Shown here piece after piece: positions 19,525 to 28,386 of a stretch of DNA of 64,000 nt (its first letter is position 1; each line of letters begins with the position of its first letter). A model generated the notes under the pieces. The model was not told the origin of the DNA and ran no database searches. It was given only the letters and a program-made list of their open reading frames with translations. The DNA is taken from the NCBI RefSeq assembly GCF_007997385.1, contig NZ_VOSC01000025.1:680691-744690 (forward strand). The letters run 5' to 3'. A program made the translations under genes and the position numbers. The stretch is from Seonamhaeicola algicola. GTDB taxonomy: Bacteria > Bacteroidota > Bacteroidia > Flavobacteriales > Flavobacteriaceae.

Positions 19525-21231
19525 ATGAAAAACATTAATATATACTTAATAATTTGTTTAATATTACTTGGCTTTACAAGTTGTGAAGAAAAGGAATATG
19601 CAGATTTTACAGCGCCCGATGAGTTGTCAGATGTTTCTTGGCTTATAGGTACAGAACCATTTGTTAATGATCCGTTCAGTATCAATGTAGATACACAAGT
19701 GCCATTTTTAGATTTATCACAAGGTGCTATAAGTCATGAATGGATAATTGAGGAAGGCAATAAATTTTTAAAAACAGGTTTTAAATCTCAAGATTCTATT
19801 TTTGACGATTTTATAATGGAAGATGCAGGTTTATCTTTAACAAACCCTAAAGCTTTCGTATTATTTAAAAATAGCGGAATAAATAAAGTAAGGCTTCTAA
19901 ATAAATTTAAAGAAAAAGTAACATACAAGTCTAGCGAAGGTATTCTTGAAGCGCACCAAGAAGGTGACTTTTGGGTAATAGACACAACGTTTACTTTTGA
20001 TGTTTATGCAAAAATAAAACCAGCATTCTCAATTTTTCAAGAGGGTAATGAAATTTTAAATGTTACTAGTGATGAAGAAACATCATTAGAAGATGAGGCT
20101 TCATGGCCAACAGTTGAAATTGAAGCAGCAACAGGTTTAACATATGTAGATAATACAACCGTAGGAAGACCTAACGGTACAACATGGATAATTCCTGACG
20201 GTGTACCTAGCCAAATAGGAGGAATAGAACGTGAAATTAAATTTTTTAAATTAGGAACTTTCAATGCTGGTGCTATACGGTCATTAAGGCTAAATGAATT
20301 GCCTCGATATACCGCAGAAAAAGTAATTCCTTTAAAAGTAAAAGTTGTACAGTCTAGCCAGCCATTTCAATTTGATGGAGCTTTATCTGAAGATGAAAAT
20401 GAGGTTATTCGTTTTAGAGTAAATGGTGAGCTTGTGCCGTTTACAGGTGAAGAATCTAACTTTACAGTAAATGTAACTAATGCGTTAACAGGTTTTAATC
20501 AAAATATACCAGTAGCATCAGCTAGAGTAAGTGAAGAAAATGCTATTTTTTTAGAACTAGTACTATCAGCTCCTATTTATAACAGTGATGTAGTAACGGT
20601 GTCATACAACGGAAATGGAAGTATTCTATCTGCAGACGAAAGAATTTTACAAGCCTTTGGCCCAGAAACAGTAGCAATGCATTTTGCCGGCAATATAATA
20701 CCAGAAAAAGCGCATGCTAGTTTTGAAGAACCAAGCGGTGCCGCTAATAGAGCATTTGCATTAAATTATTTTACAGGAAACAACAATATTTTAGGAGGAG
20801 GCAATTTTGTTTTTGAAAGAAACACTGAAAGAGCTTCAGACGGAATGGCAAGTATGAAATGGAGCACACCAGCATCAAATCCATTTCCTAATGTAAACCT
20901 ATGGAGTTTTGGTCTAGCTAGAATAGCATCAATACCAGCAGGTACCTATTTATTGTCTTATGATTTGTTTATTGAACCAGGTACTACGTTAAAAACTTTC
21001 AGAACAGAGTTTAATCAGCCAGCATTTAGTCGTCAAATTTGGGATATAGAAAATGAACCAAGAGGCGAATGGATTACTGTTAAAAATACAGTTACTACAA
21101 ATGAAATAACGCCAGGAATGAATTTAAGATTTACGTTTAGGCCACATGCTGATGAAAACCCGGGTGTTACAGGTGCGCAAGTAATGTATATAGATAACCT
21201 TCAGTTTATAGAGTTAGAAGTAAGACCTTAA
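19525..21231 (+). CDS. Surface glycan-binding lipoprotein (SusE-position) of cassette 2
   Basis: This 568-residue SPII lipoprotein has its cysteine at about residue 20, followed by EEKEYAD. It is a paralog of the product of 4312-5931, sharing FLDLSQGAISHEW, a QDSIFDDFI stretch, a late SSQPFQFDG segment and a C-terminal beta-sandwich module (about 395-568) ending in VRP. It lies 10 bp downstream of susD and 10 bp upstream of a small lipoprotein gene, so it is surely co-transcribed. A role in capturing glycan beside SusC/D is inferred from position and the carbohydrate-binding-like C-terminus. Confidence 0.75.
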   Translation: MKNINIYLIICLILLGFTSCEEKEYADFTAPDELSDVSWLIGTEPFVNDPFSINVDTQVPFLDLSQGAISHEWIIEEGNKFLKTGFKSQDSIFDDFIMEDAGLSLTNPKAFVLFKNSGINKVRLLNKFKEKVTYKSSEGILEAHQEGDFWVIDTTFTFDVYAKIKPAFSIFQEGNEILNVTSDEETSLEDEASWPTVEIEAATGLTYVDNTTVGRPNGTTWIIPDGVPSQIGGIEREIKFFKLGTFNAGAIRSLRLNELPRYTAEKVIPLKVKVVQSSQPFQFDGALSEDENEVIRFRVNGELVPFTGEESNFTVNVTNALTGFNQNIPVASARVSEENAIFLELVLSAPIYNSDVVTVSYNGNGSILSADERILQAFGPETVAMHFAGNIIPEKAHASFEEPSGAANRAFALNYFTGNNNILGGGNFVFERNTERASDGMASMKWSTPASNPFPNVNLWSFGLARIASIPAGTYLLSYDLFIEPGTTLKTFRTEFNQPAFSRQIWDIENEPRGEWITVKNTVTTNEITPGMNLRFTFRPHADENPGVTGAQVMYIDNLQFIELEVRP

Positions 21232-21241
21232 AATTAAAAAC

Positions 21242-21643
21242 ATGAAAAAAATTATAAAAATATATGTAGTAATTGTAATGATATTATCATTTACTGCATG
21301 CGATGAAGAAAGTAATTTTAAAAATTTTGATGCTGTTTTAACACCAGTTTATAGCTTAACTAATATAAGTAATGGCCCTTTTAAAATTAATATTTACAGA
21401 GAAAAAGCTTTAATAATAGAGTATATCTCTGAAGTTAATGTTGTAAGGTATAAAACATCTAATTACCAAGACAACTCAACTGAAACCAGTTATAATATTA
21501 CAGTAACTAGAGTTTCTGAAGACGAAACACCTTCACAATCATATGAAATATTAGCCGATAAAATTACAGGTGAGGGTACATTAACAATAAATACAACAGA
21601 TGTACATAATATTGTATTAAATGAAGTTGATGTTTACAATTAA
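21242..21643 (+). CDS. Small lipoprotein of unknown function in cassette 2
   Basis: This 133-residue protein has a signal peptide and lipobox cysteine at about residue 20, followed by DEESNF, so it is likely surface-exposed. The mature part is beta-rich with a conspicuous run of Tyr, Ile and Val, suggesting one small Ig-like or beta-sandwich domain. No family was recognised. It is the last gene of the cassette 2 operon (10 bp after the glycan-binding lipoprotein) and has no counterpart in cassette 1. A glycan-binding or assembly role is possible but not shown. Confidence 0.7.
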   Translation: MKKIIKIYVVIVMILSFTACDEESNFKNFDAVLTPVYSLTNISNGPFKINIYREKALIIEYISEVNVVRYKTSNYQDNSTETSYNITVTRVSEDETPSQSYEILADKITGEGTLTINTTDVHNIVLNEVDVYN

Positions 21644-21688
21644 TGCTTAAGTTGTAAAGCAATAGTAAGTATATTTTTTAGTTAGTTT

Positions 21689-21722
21689 TAAAAAGGTGAA
21701 ATTATAAATTTCACCTTTTTTT
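21689..21722 (+). terminator. Rho-independent terminator of cassette 2
   Basis: The arms AAAAAGGTGAAATT and AATTTCACCTTTTT with a three-base loop end in a T run, 46 bp past the small lipoprotein stop. Confidence 0.85.
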
Positions 21723-21974
21723 ATCCTTAATTTTTAATTAATATTTATTGTAAAATAACTGTTTGTAAAAGGAAGTTTTAATAACTAATTATATCATTTT
21801 AGATATTAGAAATTTATGTAATTAACATTTATTAGTCATGTTTTCTAACATGAGAAATACAGAACAAATACCATAATAAATTATTTGTTTAATATTTTAT
21901 AATATTTGCCATTAAAATATAAACGTAAATGTTTGAAAATAATAGCTTAATAAATTTGAAATAAAATAGATATA

Positions 21975-22000
21975 AAAAAACACCTCTAAAAAGAGGTGTT
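21975..22000 (-). terminator. Terminator of the T9SS CBM-like protein gene
   Basis: AACACCTCT-AAAA-AGAGGTGTT is followed by a T run when read on the minus strand, 26 bp past the stop of the gene at 22026-22808. Confidence 0.8.
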
Positions 22001-22025
22001 GTAATTATTTTAAAAATAACACATA

Positions 22026-22808
22026 TTAGTGCTTTAAAAACTTTTTAGTTGAAACCCCATTTTCTGAAGTTAATTTAACTAAATACATAGATTTGTTTAA
22101 TGAAGAAACATTAATTTCATTAGTAACATTAAGTTGTGTTAAAACAGATTTTCCTAATAAATCAAATACTTCAACTTTACTAATTGGTTCTTTTGCGTTA
22201 ATGTATAAAACATTTTTAACAGGGTTAGGGTAAGCACTAAACTCAAAAGCATTTTTATTATTAGTTGATAATATTTCAGATTGCGAAACAAGAATGTTAT
22301 CTACATGCACCGTGCCTCCATCTGTTATATCTCCGCTATCACTTCTTCTAAAAATAATTTGCCATTTTTGTAAAGTACCTGTCCAACTAGCATTTGTAAT
22401 TTCAAAATTATAAGTTTTAAAAACACCAACAGCATCTGTTGTAATGGTAATATCGGCAGCATTAAACCAATTGCCTCCAGCATCTCTGGCACGTATTCTT
22501 AATAAATTAACTTGGCTAGAGTTGTTACTTACTTTTAATTCAAAATGTTTGTAATTAGTGTCTAAAGCCTCAACAGCAGCAGGGGCGTACATAATTGCGT
22601 TATTGCTAGTTGTTGGCCATGTTATTTCCAATTCGCCATTGGGGTTATTTCCAAAAAAGGAAGCCCAAGGGCCTGTGCCACCGCCACCTTGAGTCCACCC
22701 TTCCCATGAAGTTCCGTCAAAAGTGTATTCTAAATCAGCCTGTGCGTTTGTTTGGTTAATACCAACTGTTAAAAAGCTAATAAATAATAAATAGTAAAAG
22801 TTTCTCAT
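22026..22808 (-). CDS. T9SS-secreted stand-alone carbohydrate-binding-like protein
   Basis: This 260-residue protein has a signal peptide (cleavage near NAQA) and one beta-sandwich domain (about 24-175). The domain carries Trp/Gly-rich strands (SWEGWTQGGGGTGPW) and ends in a VHVDNILVS strand, as is common in CBM-like modules. A T9SS type A sorting tail (YPNPVKNVLYI...) completes it. It has no enzyme domain, so it likely acts as a secreted or surface-attached polysaccharide-binding protein. It is divergent from the AraC-type regulator gene, with 261 bp between them that would hold both promoters. The ligand is unknown; the family is inferred from layout rather than from a recognised CBM signature. 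Confidence 0.7.
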   Translation of the reverse strand: MRNFYYLLFISFLTVGINQTNAQADLEYTFDGTSWEGWTQGGGGTGPWASFFGNNPNGELEITWPTTSNNAIMYAPAAVEALDTNYKHFELKVSNNSSQVNLLRIRARDAGGNWFNAADITITTDAVGVFKTYNFEITNASWTGTLQKWQIIFRRSDSGDITDGGTVHVDNILVSQSEILSTNNKNAFEFSAYPNPVKNVLYINAKEPISKVEVFDLLGKSVLTQLNVTNEINVSSLNKSMYLVKLTSENGVSTKKFLKH

Positions 22809-23069
22809 AATTTTAGTTTTATGTATTGTTTATACTACCAATTTAATGGTTATTGTCAGCTTTTTTTTATTCGTTATTACCTCTAACCTATTCAAATTTA
22901 TCTTATTAGGTGCTTTTGGTTTGGTAAACTGTTAAAATGTTTTAGGTTTTCTTTTTAATTAGTATCTTGTTGGTATAAATAGGTTATTTTATAGTCAATT
23001 TTATCTTAAAAAGTTGTTTTTAATTGTTTTTTAGGGTAAAAAAGACTAGTAAGTGTTAAAATTTCACAT

Positions 23070-23927
23070 ATGAAACTAGTTTTAAAAAATTCAGCCAATT
23101 TTGTAAACAAAAGAATAAGTATTGTAAAAAAAGAGCAACCTTGTTTAGATTCTGCATGGCATTACCATCCAGAGTTTGAGTTGCTATACATATCAAAAAG
23201 TAGTGGTATAAGGTTTGTTGGAGATAATGTATCGCATTTCTCATCAGGTGAACTGGTTTTAATAGGCTCATATTTGCCACATTTATACAGAAATGACCCA
23301 GCTTATTATGAAAAAGGAGGCGATTTAAAAGTTAAAACCATAGTAATGAAGTTTACCAAAAACTTTATGGGTGAAGGTACTTTTGATAACCCCGAATTTT
23401 CTGAAGTAGCTAAACTTTTAGATGAATCTAAATTTGGGGTACTGTTTGATAAAAGTGTAAGTGAAAAAATGCATGATGAAATTTTAGAAATAGTTCAATT
23501 ATCAAAAGGTGAACAATCAATCAGGTTATTAGATTTTTTATATAGATTATCACAAGTTGAAGATAAAAAAGCACTTTCTTCAACAGATATGAGACAATTT
23601 TCAACTGAAAACCCAGATAGGTTAGATACAGTTATAAAATATATTTCAGATAATTATATGAATACCATATCATTAAGTGATATTGCTAATATTGCTTGCA
23701 TGACAACCAATTCCTTTTGTAGATTTTTTAAAAAAATGACCAATAAATCATTTACAGAGTTTCTTAATGAAATAAGAATTAGAAATGCTGCCCGTATGCT
23801 AGTGCAAGAAAATTATCCAATATCTGAAGTCTGTTTTCTTGTAGGTTACAAATCCATTCCAAATTTTAATAAACAGTTTAAGCAAATAATGGGGCAAACA
23901 CCAAAAGCCTACAGGTACAGATTGTAA
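23070..23927 (+). CDS. AraC-family transcriptional regulator
   Basis: This 285-residue cytoplasmic regulator has an N-terminal cupin-type effector domain (about 20-110, with AWHYHPEFELLYI and a later YLPHLYRND) and a C-terminal double helix-turn-helix (about 187-285, with LSDIANIACMTTNSFCRFFKK and the terminal GYKSIPNFNKQFKQIMGQTPKAYR). The length is typical of the family. It is the only transcription factor in the window and lies directly upstream of the first GH16 gene. It is thus the best candidate to sense a released sugar or oligosaccharide and switch on the locus. An AraC-type regulator also controls carrageenan genes in Zobellia galactanivorans (recalled from the literature). The effector is unknown. 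Confidence 0.93.
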   Translation: MKLVLKNSANFVNKRISIVKKEQPCLDSAWHYHPEFELLYISKSSGIRFVGDNVSHFSSGELVLIGSYLPHLYRNDPAYYEKGGDLKVKTIVMKFTKNFMGEGTFDNPEFSEVAKLLDESKFGVLFDKSVSEKMHDEILEIVQLSKGEQSIRLLDFLYRLSQVEDKKALSSTDMRQFSTENPDRLDTVIKYISDNYMNTISLSDIANIACMTTNSFCRFFKKMTNKSFTEFLNEIRIRNAARMLVQENYPISEVCFLVGYKSIPNFNKQFKQIMGQTPKAYRYRL

Positions 23928-23979
23928 AAATTGGCCTGAACTATTACAAACTAAACATAGGTAAAATATCATATATATA

Positions 23980-24013
23980 GGGTAAGTTAATTAAATAGCT
24001 TAACCCTTTTTTT
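23980..24013 (+). terminator. Probable terminator of the AraC-type gene
   Basis: GGGTAAG pairs with CTTAACCC (one bulged A) across a 12-base loop and is followed by TTTTTTT, about 50 bp past the araC-type stop and just before the GH16 gene. Confidence 0.6.
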
Positions 24014-24047
24014 ATGTTTTTTTGTACATAACAAATAATGTGTTTAC

Positions 24048-25052
24048 ATGAATAGTATAGCTAAAACATTACTTTTAATAAGTTTCATACTAGTACTTAC
24101 AAGTTGTAAAACCTCAAAAAAAACAGCTACAATAATAAACCAAGTATTACCCTTTTCTGATCAAGAAAATGAAGGTAAATGGGTGTTGAATACAGAAGTT
24201 AGTGATGAGTTTGATGCACATAAAATTGATGAAAACCGTTGGTACATTGTAGGTAAGTTTAAAGATGGAAAACCTTTTTATAAACACCCCGATTTGCCAA
24301 ATAAAAAAGTTTGGAAAGGTAGAGCGCCTTCACAGTTTTCTGGCAGAAATTATCGTTTAGAAAATGGTAAGTTAAAGCTAGAAGCTCGTTGGGAACCAGA
24401 ATTTCCCTTTAGCCATGAAATAAGAAAACCCGTTTTTGGAGAGGCGCTGCCCTATGAAAATATAACAACACCATGTTTTATTGGGCGTAAATTTTTTAAA
24501 TACGGTTATATTGAAATTAAAAGTAAAGCTGCTGATGCGCCTGTAACAAGCGGGTTTTGGTCTATGGGTGAAAGGTTAGAGTTTGACTTTTTTGAAACCT
24601 ACGGCGGCACTATTAATCCAAATAAAAAACATTTAGATAACCAACTGTGGTGGTCTATAAGAGACTGGGATAAACCCATGACAGGCAAGCCTGCCTACAC
24701 TGAAAAAAAAGATGTTGGTTTTAGAATTGCTGATGATTGGCATATTTGGGGAATTGAGTGGGACGCCAAAGGGGTAAAGTATTATATAGATGGTAAGTTG
24801 TTTTCTCAAGTTACAGCCAATGAAGTAACCGCTTGGGCAAAAGAAAACAGAAAAAATTTAAACTTACCCAAAAATTATAATGGTTACGTTGCTACAAGGC
24901 CAATAAGTATTTGGTTAGATATGGAAATTTTTCCTTGGCATGACATACCCAAAAGTAAAGAAGAGTTAGAAATGCATAGCCCTGAAAACAAAAAACATGA
25001 TGGTGTTGTAGATTTTGAAATTGAGTATGTTAGAGTTTGGCAAAAGCAATAA
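24048..25052 (+). CDS. GH16 family endo-galactanase lipoprotein (carrageenase/furcellaranase-like)
   Basis: This 334-residue SPII lipoprotein (cysteine at about 20, followed by KTSKK) is a single-domain GH16 beta-jelly-roll enzyme. The retaining catalytic motif ExDxxE is present as Glu178-Phe-Asp180-Phe-Phe-Glu183. The segments KVWKGRAPSQF, FKYGYIEIKSKAADAPVTSGFW and the terminal VDFEIEYVRVWQK mark the fold. It shares these segments with the GH16 protein encoded at 50672-52309, so both belong to the same subfamily, distinct from that at 56595-57536. No acidic surface-export signal follows the lipid cysteine, so it may face the periplasm. It would hydrolyse beta-1,4 linkages of a sulfated galactan; kappa-carrageenan or furcellaran is inferred from context and not proven. 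Confidence 0.88.
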   Translation: MNSIAKTLLLISFILVLTSCKTSKKTATIINQVLPFSDQENEGKWVLNTEVSDEFDAHKIDENRWYIVGKFKDGKPFYKHPDLPNKKVWKGRAPSQFSGRNYRLENGKLKLEARWEPEFPFSHEIRKPVFGEALPYENITTPCFIGRKFFKYGYIEIKSKAADAPVTSGFWSMGERLEFDFFETYGGTINPNKKHLDNQLWWSIRDWDKPMTGKPAYTEKKDVGFRIADDWHIWGIEWDAKGVKYYIDGKLFSQVTANEVTAWAKENRKNLNLPKNYNGYVATRPISIWLDMEIFPWHDIPKSKEELEMHSPENKKHDGVVDFEIEYVRVWQKQ

Positions 25053-25096
25053 CATTATGTAACTAAAACTAAATATTAACATTAAAAAATTAAATT

Positions 25097-25447
25097 ATGA
25101 AGAAAATTGTATTAGCAGTATTGTTTATGCTAACAGCTACGGTAACTTTTGGCCAAAACAAATGGCAACAAAAAAAGATTGATTATTTTGTAGAAGCCGC
25201 TGCAAAAGAATTTAAACTAGATAAAAAACAAACCAATAAACTTTTAAAAGTTAGAGCTACTTATTTTTTAGAGTACATGGAAATAGTAAAAAAAGCAAAA
25301 AGCGGCGCTATTACTCCAGAGGAAAAAAAATCTCAAATCAATGCGCATAACCAAAAGTTTAATGCAAACTTAAAAGCAATTACCGGTACAGATAATGTTC
25401 AACCTTTCTTGGTTAGAATGCGGGACGAATTAAAAAATGTAAAATAA
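25097..25447 (+). CDS. Small secreted helical protein of unknown function
   Basis: This 116-residue protein has a clear signal peptide (cleavage near FGQ). The mature part is Lys-rich and predicted helical (about 25-110, with repeated KK and EE patterns). Its size and helical, charged character recall periplasmic CpxP/Spy-like proteins, but no defining motif was found and I do not claim that family. It lies 44 bp after the GH16 gene and is closed by its own terminator, so it probably shares the GH16 transcript. The role is unknown. Confidence 0.75.
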   Translation: MKKIVLAVLFMLTATVTFGQNKWQQKKIDYFVEAAAKEFKLDKKQTNKLLKVRATYFLEYMEIVKKAKSGAITPEEKKSQINAHNQKFNANLKAITGTDNVQPFLVRMRDELKNVK

Positions 25448-25470
25448 TAAGGTGCATCCAGTATATTTTG

Positions 25471-25503
25471 AAAAGCGATTTGTTTTTATCAAATCGTTTT
25501 TTT
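25471..25503 (+). terminator. Rho-independent terminator after the small secreted protein
   Basis: CGATTTG pairs with CAAATCG across a seven-base loop; AAAA precedes and a T run follows, 24 bp past the stop codon. Confidence 0.8.
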
Positions 25504-25526
25504 AACCCAAAGCATTAAAGTATTAA

Positions 25527-26996
25527 ATGAAAAATATATTTGTGATAAAGAAACTTTTGGCTTTAGTAATATTACTTACTATAACCAGTTGTAAAGGGCA
25601 GTCTGCTGAAAAAAATAAAAGAGTTCAAGATAAAAAACAACCTAATATCCTTTTAATTTTATGTGATGATTTAGGATATGCCGATGTTGGTTTTAACGGT
25701 TCTAAAGATATTAAAACACCAAATTTAGATGCTTTAGCTGCTAAAGGAACCATTTTTAATGACGCATATGTTGCACATCCATTTTGTGGCCCCAGTAGAG
25801 CAAGTTTGCTAACAGGAAGGTATGCACATAAAATAGGAGCACAGTTTAATTTGCCAACAGAAGGAGATCAAACTAAAGGGGTTGATGTAAATGAAACTTA
25901 TATAAGTAAAGTGTTACAAAAAGCAGGTTATTACACAGGTGTAATGGGCAAATGGCACTTAGGTTTTCAAACAGAATACCACCCAAATACCAGAGGGTTT
26001 GATGATTTTTATGGATTCCTTGGAGGTGGCCATAAGTATTTTCCAAAGCAATTTAAAGAAGCTTATAACAAGCAAAAAGCTAACGGACAATCTTTTATTT
26101 GGGAGTATTTACACCCATTAGAACATAACGGAAAAGATGTTGATGAAACAGAATATGTTACAGATGCTTTGTCAAGAGAAACAATGCGGTTTATTAATGA
26201 TGCTTCAAAAAAAGAGAAACCATTTTTTATGTATTTATCTTATAATGCACCACATACACCTCTAGAGGCTAAAGAAGAAGACTTAAAATTGTTTCAACAT
26301 ATAAAAGATAAAAAACGACGTACCTATGCTGCAATGGTTTATGCCGTAGATAGAGGTGTTGGTAAAATTGTAGAAAAGCTAAAGCAAACTAATCAATTTG
26401 AAAATACATTAATAGTGTTTTTAAGTGATAATGGCGGAAAAACAATTGCAGGAGCCAATAACCATCCGCTAAAAGAAGGTAAGGGAAGTGCTTATGAAGG
26501 CGGTTTTCGTGTGCCAATGTTTTTACACTGGCCAAACGTTGTACCAGCAGGAAAAACATATAGTTACCCAATTTCAGCTTTAGATTTTTATCCAACATTT
26601 GCACATTTAGCTAATGCCAAAATACCCGAAGATAAAGCTTTAGATGGTGTAAATTTTTGGAATCATTTTTTGAAAAAAGAAAACCCAAGAAAAGATCAGC
26701 CTTTGTTTATAATGCGCCATAGAAAAGGTTTTAGTGATGTAGCTATTAGAAAAAACCAATGGAAAGCATTAAAAGTATACCAAAAACCATGGAAACTTTT
26801 CAATATTGAAAACGATATAAGTGAAAGTAATGATGTAAGTAATTCACACCCTGAAATTTTGAAAACATTGGTTGAAGATGGTAACCTATGGAGTAAAACC
26901 CATATACAGCCCTTATGGTTTCATATTGAAAAAGAAGGAGAGCAATGGCAACAAGATAACATGCCCAGGTTTAATGAAACCTTTAAACTAAATTAA
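25527..26996 (+). CDS. S1 family sulfatase, lipoprotein
   Basis: This 489-residue formylglycine sulfatase has lipobox cysteine at about residue 22, followed by KGQSAEK (no acidic surface signal), so it is probably periplasmic. Motifs: LCDDLGYADVG (metal site), HPFCGPSR with Cys87 as the formylglycine precursor, GKWHLGF, SYNAPHTPLEA and FLSDNGG. It has the usual single-domain length. The catalytic part matches the T9SS sulfatase at 11398-14361 in many blocks (RIGAQ/KIGAQFNLP, LGGG), so the two are paralogs routed to different compartments. It begins after a terminator and precedes the sugar-acid genes by 228 bp. The sulfate position is not known. Confidence 0.92.
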   Translation: MKNIFVIKKLLALVILLTITSCKGQSAEKNKRVQDKKQPNILLILCDDLGYADVGFNGSKDIKTPNLDALAAKGTIFNDAYVAHPFCGPSRASLLTGRYAHKIGAQFNLPTEGDQTKGVDVNETYISKVLQKAGYYTGVMGKWHLGFQTEYHPNTRGFDDFYGFLGGGHKYFPKQFKEAYNKQKANGQSFIWEYLHPLEHNGKDVDETEYVTDALSRETMRFINDASKKEKPFFMYLSYNAPHTPLEAKEEDLKLFQHIKDKKRRTYAAMVYAVDRGVGKIVEKLKQTNQFENTLIVFLSDNGGKTIAGANNHPLKEGKGSAYEGGFRVPMFLHWPNVVPAGKTYSYPISALDFYPTFAHLANAKIPEDKALDGVNFWNHFLKKENPRKDQPLFIMRHRKGFSDVAIRKNQWKALKVYQKPWKLFNIENDISESNDVSNSHPEILKTLVEDGNLWSKTHIQPLWFHIEKEGEQWQQDNMPRFNETFKLN

Positions 26997-27224
26997 AACC
27001 ACACCTTTAACTTTATGTTTAAAAAGTGAGATACAGCAAAAATGGCTAGATTTTTTTACTATCTTCATCAAGTTGAAGTAAAATTGCTCTTAAAAGAGGT
27101 AATATTGATTACTTGTAGGGTAAATTATTAAACCGTTAGAGTAGGTATAAAATATTAATTTAGTAACAACTAAAATAAAGGGCTAAACACGTGTTATAAG
27201 CCTAAAACGTAAATAATTATTAAG

Positions 27225-28376
27225 ATGGTGATAGAAAAAATTGAAACTTTTATATTAAAGGACAAACTATCTAAAAGTTTTTTCTTTTCTCAGTGGGAGT
27301 ATTCAGAGCGTTGTATCTGTGTTGTAAAAGTAACTGCTACCAATGGTACTTATGGATGGGGTGAAGGTTATGGGCCCGCACCAGTTTTAGAGGCTGGTAT
27401 AAAGCTTTTAGAGCCCTTTGTTGTTGGTGAAAATCCGCTTGAAAATGAAGTTATCTGGAATAAAATGTACCGTAAAACACTAGACTTTGCAAGACGCGGT
27501 ATTTTAGTAGCCTCAATGAGTGCAATTGATATTGCAATATGGGATTTAAAAGGTAAAATTTTAGGTTTGCCGGTATCAACATTATTAGGTGGTGCACACA
27601 GAAATAGAGTGCAACCGTACGCAACAGGTCTTTATTTTACTGATCATAATAACCCTTCAAAAGACTTCGAAGAAGAAGCTAGGTTGTATATTTCTCAAGG
27701 TTTTAAAGCCATGAAAATGAAAGTAGGTTTAGGTATTAAAGCCGATGTTGAAAATGTTGCTAAAATGCGAAGCGTTATTGGGCCAGATATTAAGCTGATG
27801 GTAGATTCTAATCACGCCTACACACTGCGTGAAGCTACAGAATTGGCTAGAAAAATAGAAAAATATGATATTGGTTGGTTTGAAGAGCCTTTATCTCCAG
27901 AGTTTTATGAACAGTATAGTGAATTAAGACAAAAAACAACCATACCAATTTCGGGTGGCGAGTGTGAATATTTAAGATTTGGTTTTCAGCAGTTAATTCA
28001 AAATAAATCTGTTGATATTATTCAGCCAGATATTTGTGCAAGCGGTGGTTTAACTGAAGCTAAACGCATATCAGCCCTAGCAAGTGCTAATGGTGTAGAT
28101 ATCATACCACATACATGGGGTACTTCCATAGGTATTCACGTAGCACTTCATTTTATTTCAAACATAGAATCTGTTCCTGGTAGAATGTATCAACCTGATT
28201 TTTTAATGGAGTATGACCAAACTGAAAATGGGTTAAGAGAAAAATTAACCTTTCCTTCAATTGAAATGAAAGACGGATATATAGAAGTACCAAACAGACC
28301 AGGTTTAGGTATTGATGTAGATGAAGATGTATTAGAAAGTTTTTCAGAAAAAAAATCAAAAAAAATTATTGCATAA
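27225..28376 (+). CDS. Enolase-superfamily enzyme, probable 3,6-anhydro-galactonate cycloisomerase
   Basis: This 383-residue cytoplasmic protein belongs to the mandelate racemase subgroup of the enolase superfamily. The catalytic Lys164-x-Lys166 pair, metal ligands Asp194, Glu220 and Glu246, and His296 (in IIPHTWGTSIG) are all present at the positions expected for the subgroup. Related enzymes include galactarolactone cycloisomerase and 3,6-anhydro-galactonate cycloisomerase (ACI/DauB), which opens the anhydro ring to give 2-keto-3-deoxy-galactonate. That function is inferred from the tight linkage with the aldehyde dehydrogenase 10 bp downstream and the aldolase after it. Either the D or the L anhydro-sugar could be the source; GH127 and the absence of GH117 favour D. 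Confidence 0.8.
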   Translation: MVIEKIETFILKDKLSKSFFFSQWEYSERCICVVKVTATNGTYGWGEGYGPAPVLEAGIKLLEPFVVGENPLENEVIWNKMYRKTLDFARRGILVASMSAIDIAIWDLKGKILGLPVSTLLGGAHRNRVQPYATGLYFTDHNNPSKDFEEEARLYISQGFKAMKMKVGLGIKADVENVAKMRSVIGPDIKLMVDSNHAYTLREATELARKIEKYDIGWFEEPLSPEFYEQYSELRQKTTIPISGGECEYLRFGFQQLIQNKSVDIIQPDICASGGLTEAKRISALASANGVDIIPHTWGTSIGIHVALHFISNIESVPGRMYQPDFLMEYDQTENGLREKLTFPSIEMKDGYIEVPNRPGLGIDVDEDVLESFSEKKSKKIIA

Positions 28377-28386
28377 AAAAGTAACA

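Larger units (their letters stand above)
21644..22025. other. Convergent intergenic region with two terminators
   Basis: This 382-bp stretch lies between two convergent units. It holds a terminator at each end (annotated separately) and a small palindrome, TCATGTT-TTCT-AACATGA, at about 21836-21853. No coding potential was seen in the AT-rich middle. Confidence 0.6.

Noticed and set aside
21836-21853. Small palindrome TCATGTT-TTCT-AACATGA as an operator
   Set aside because: It lies between two convergent terminators, away from any promoter, and arms of seven bases arise often by chance in AT-rich DNA.
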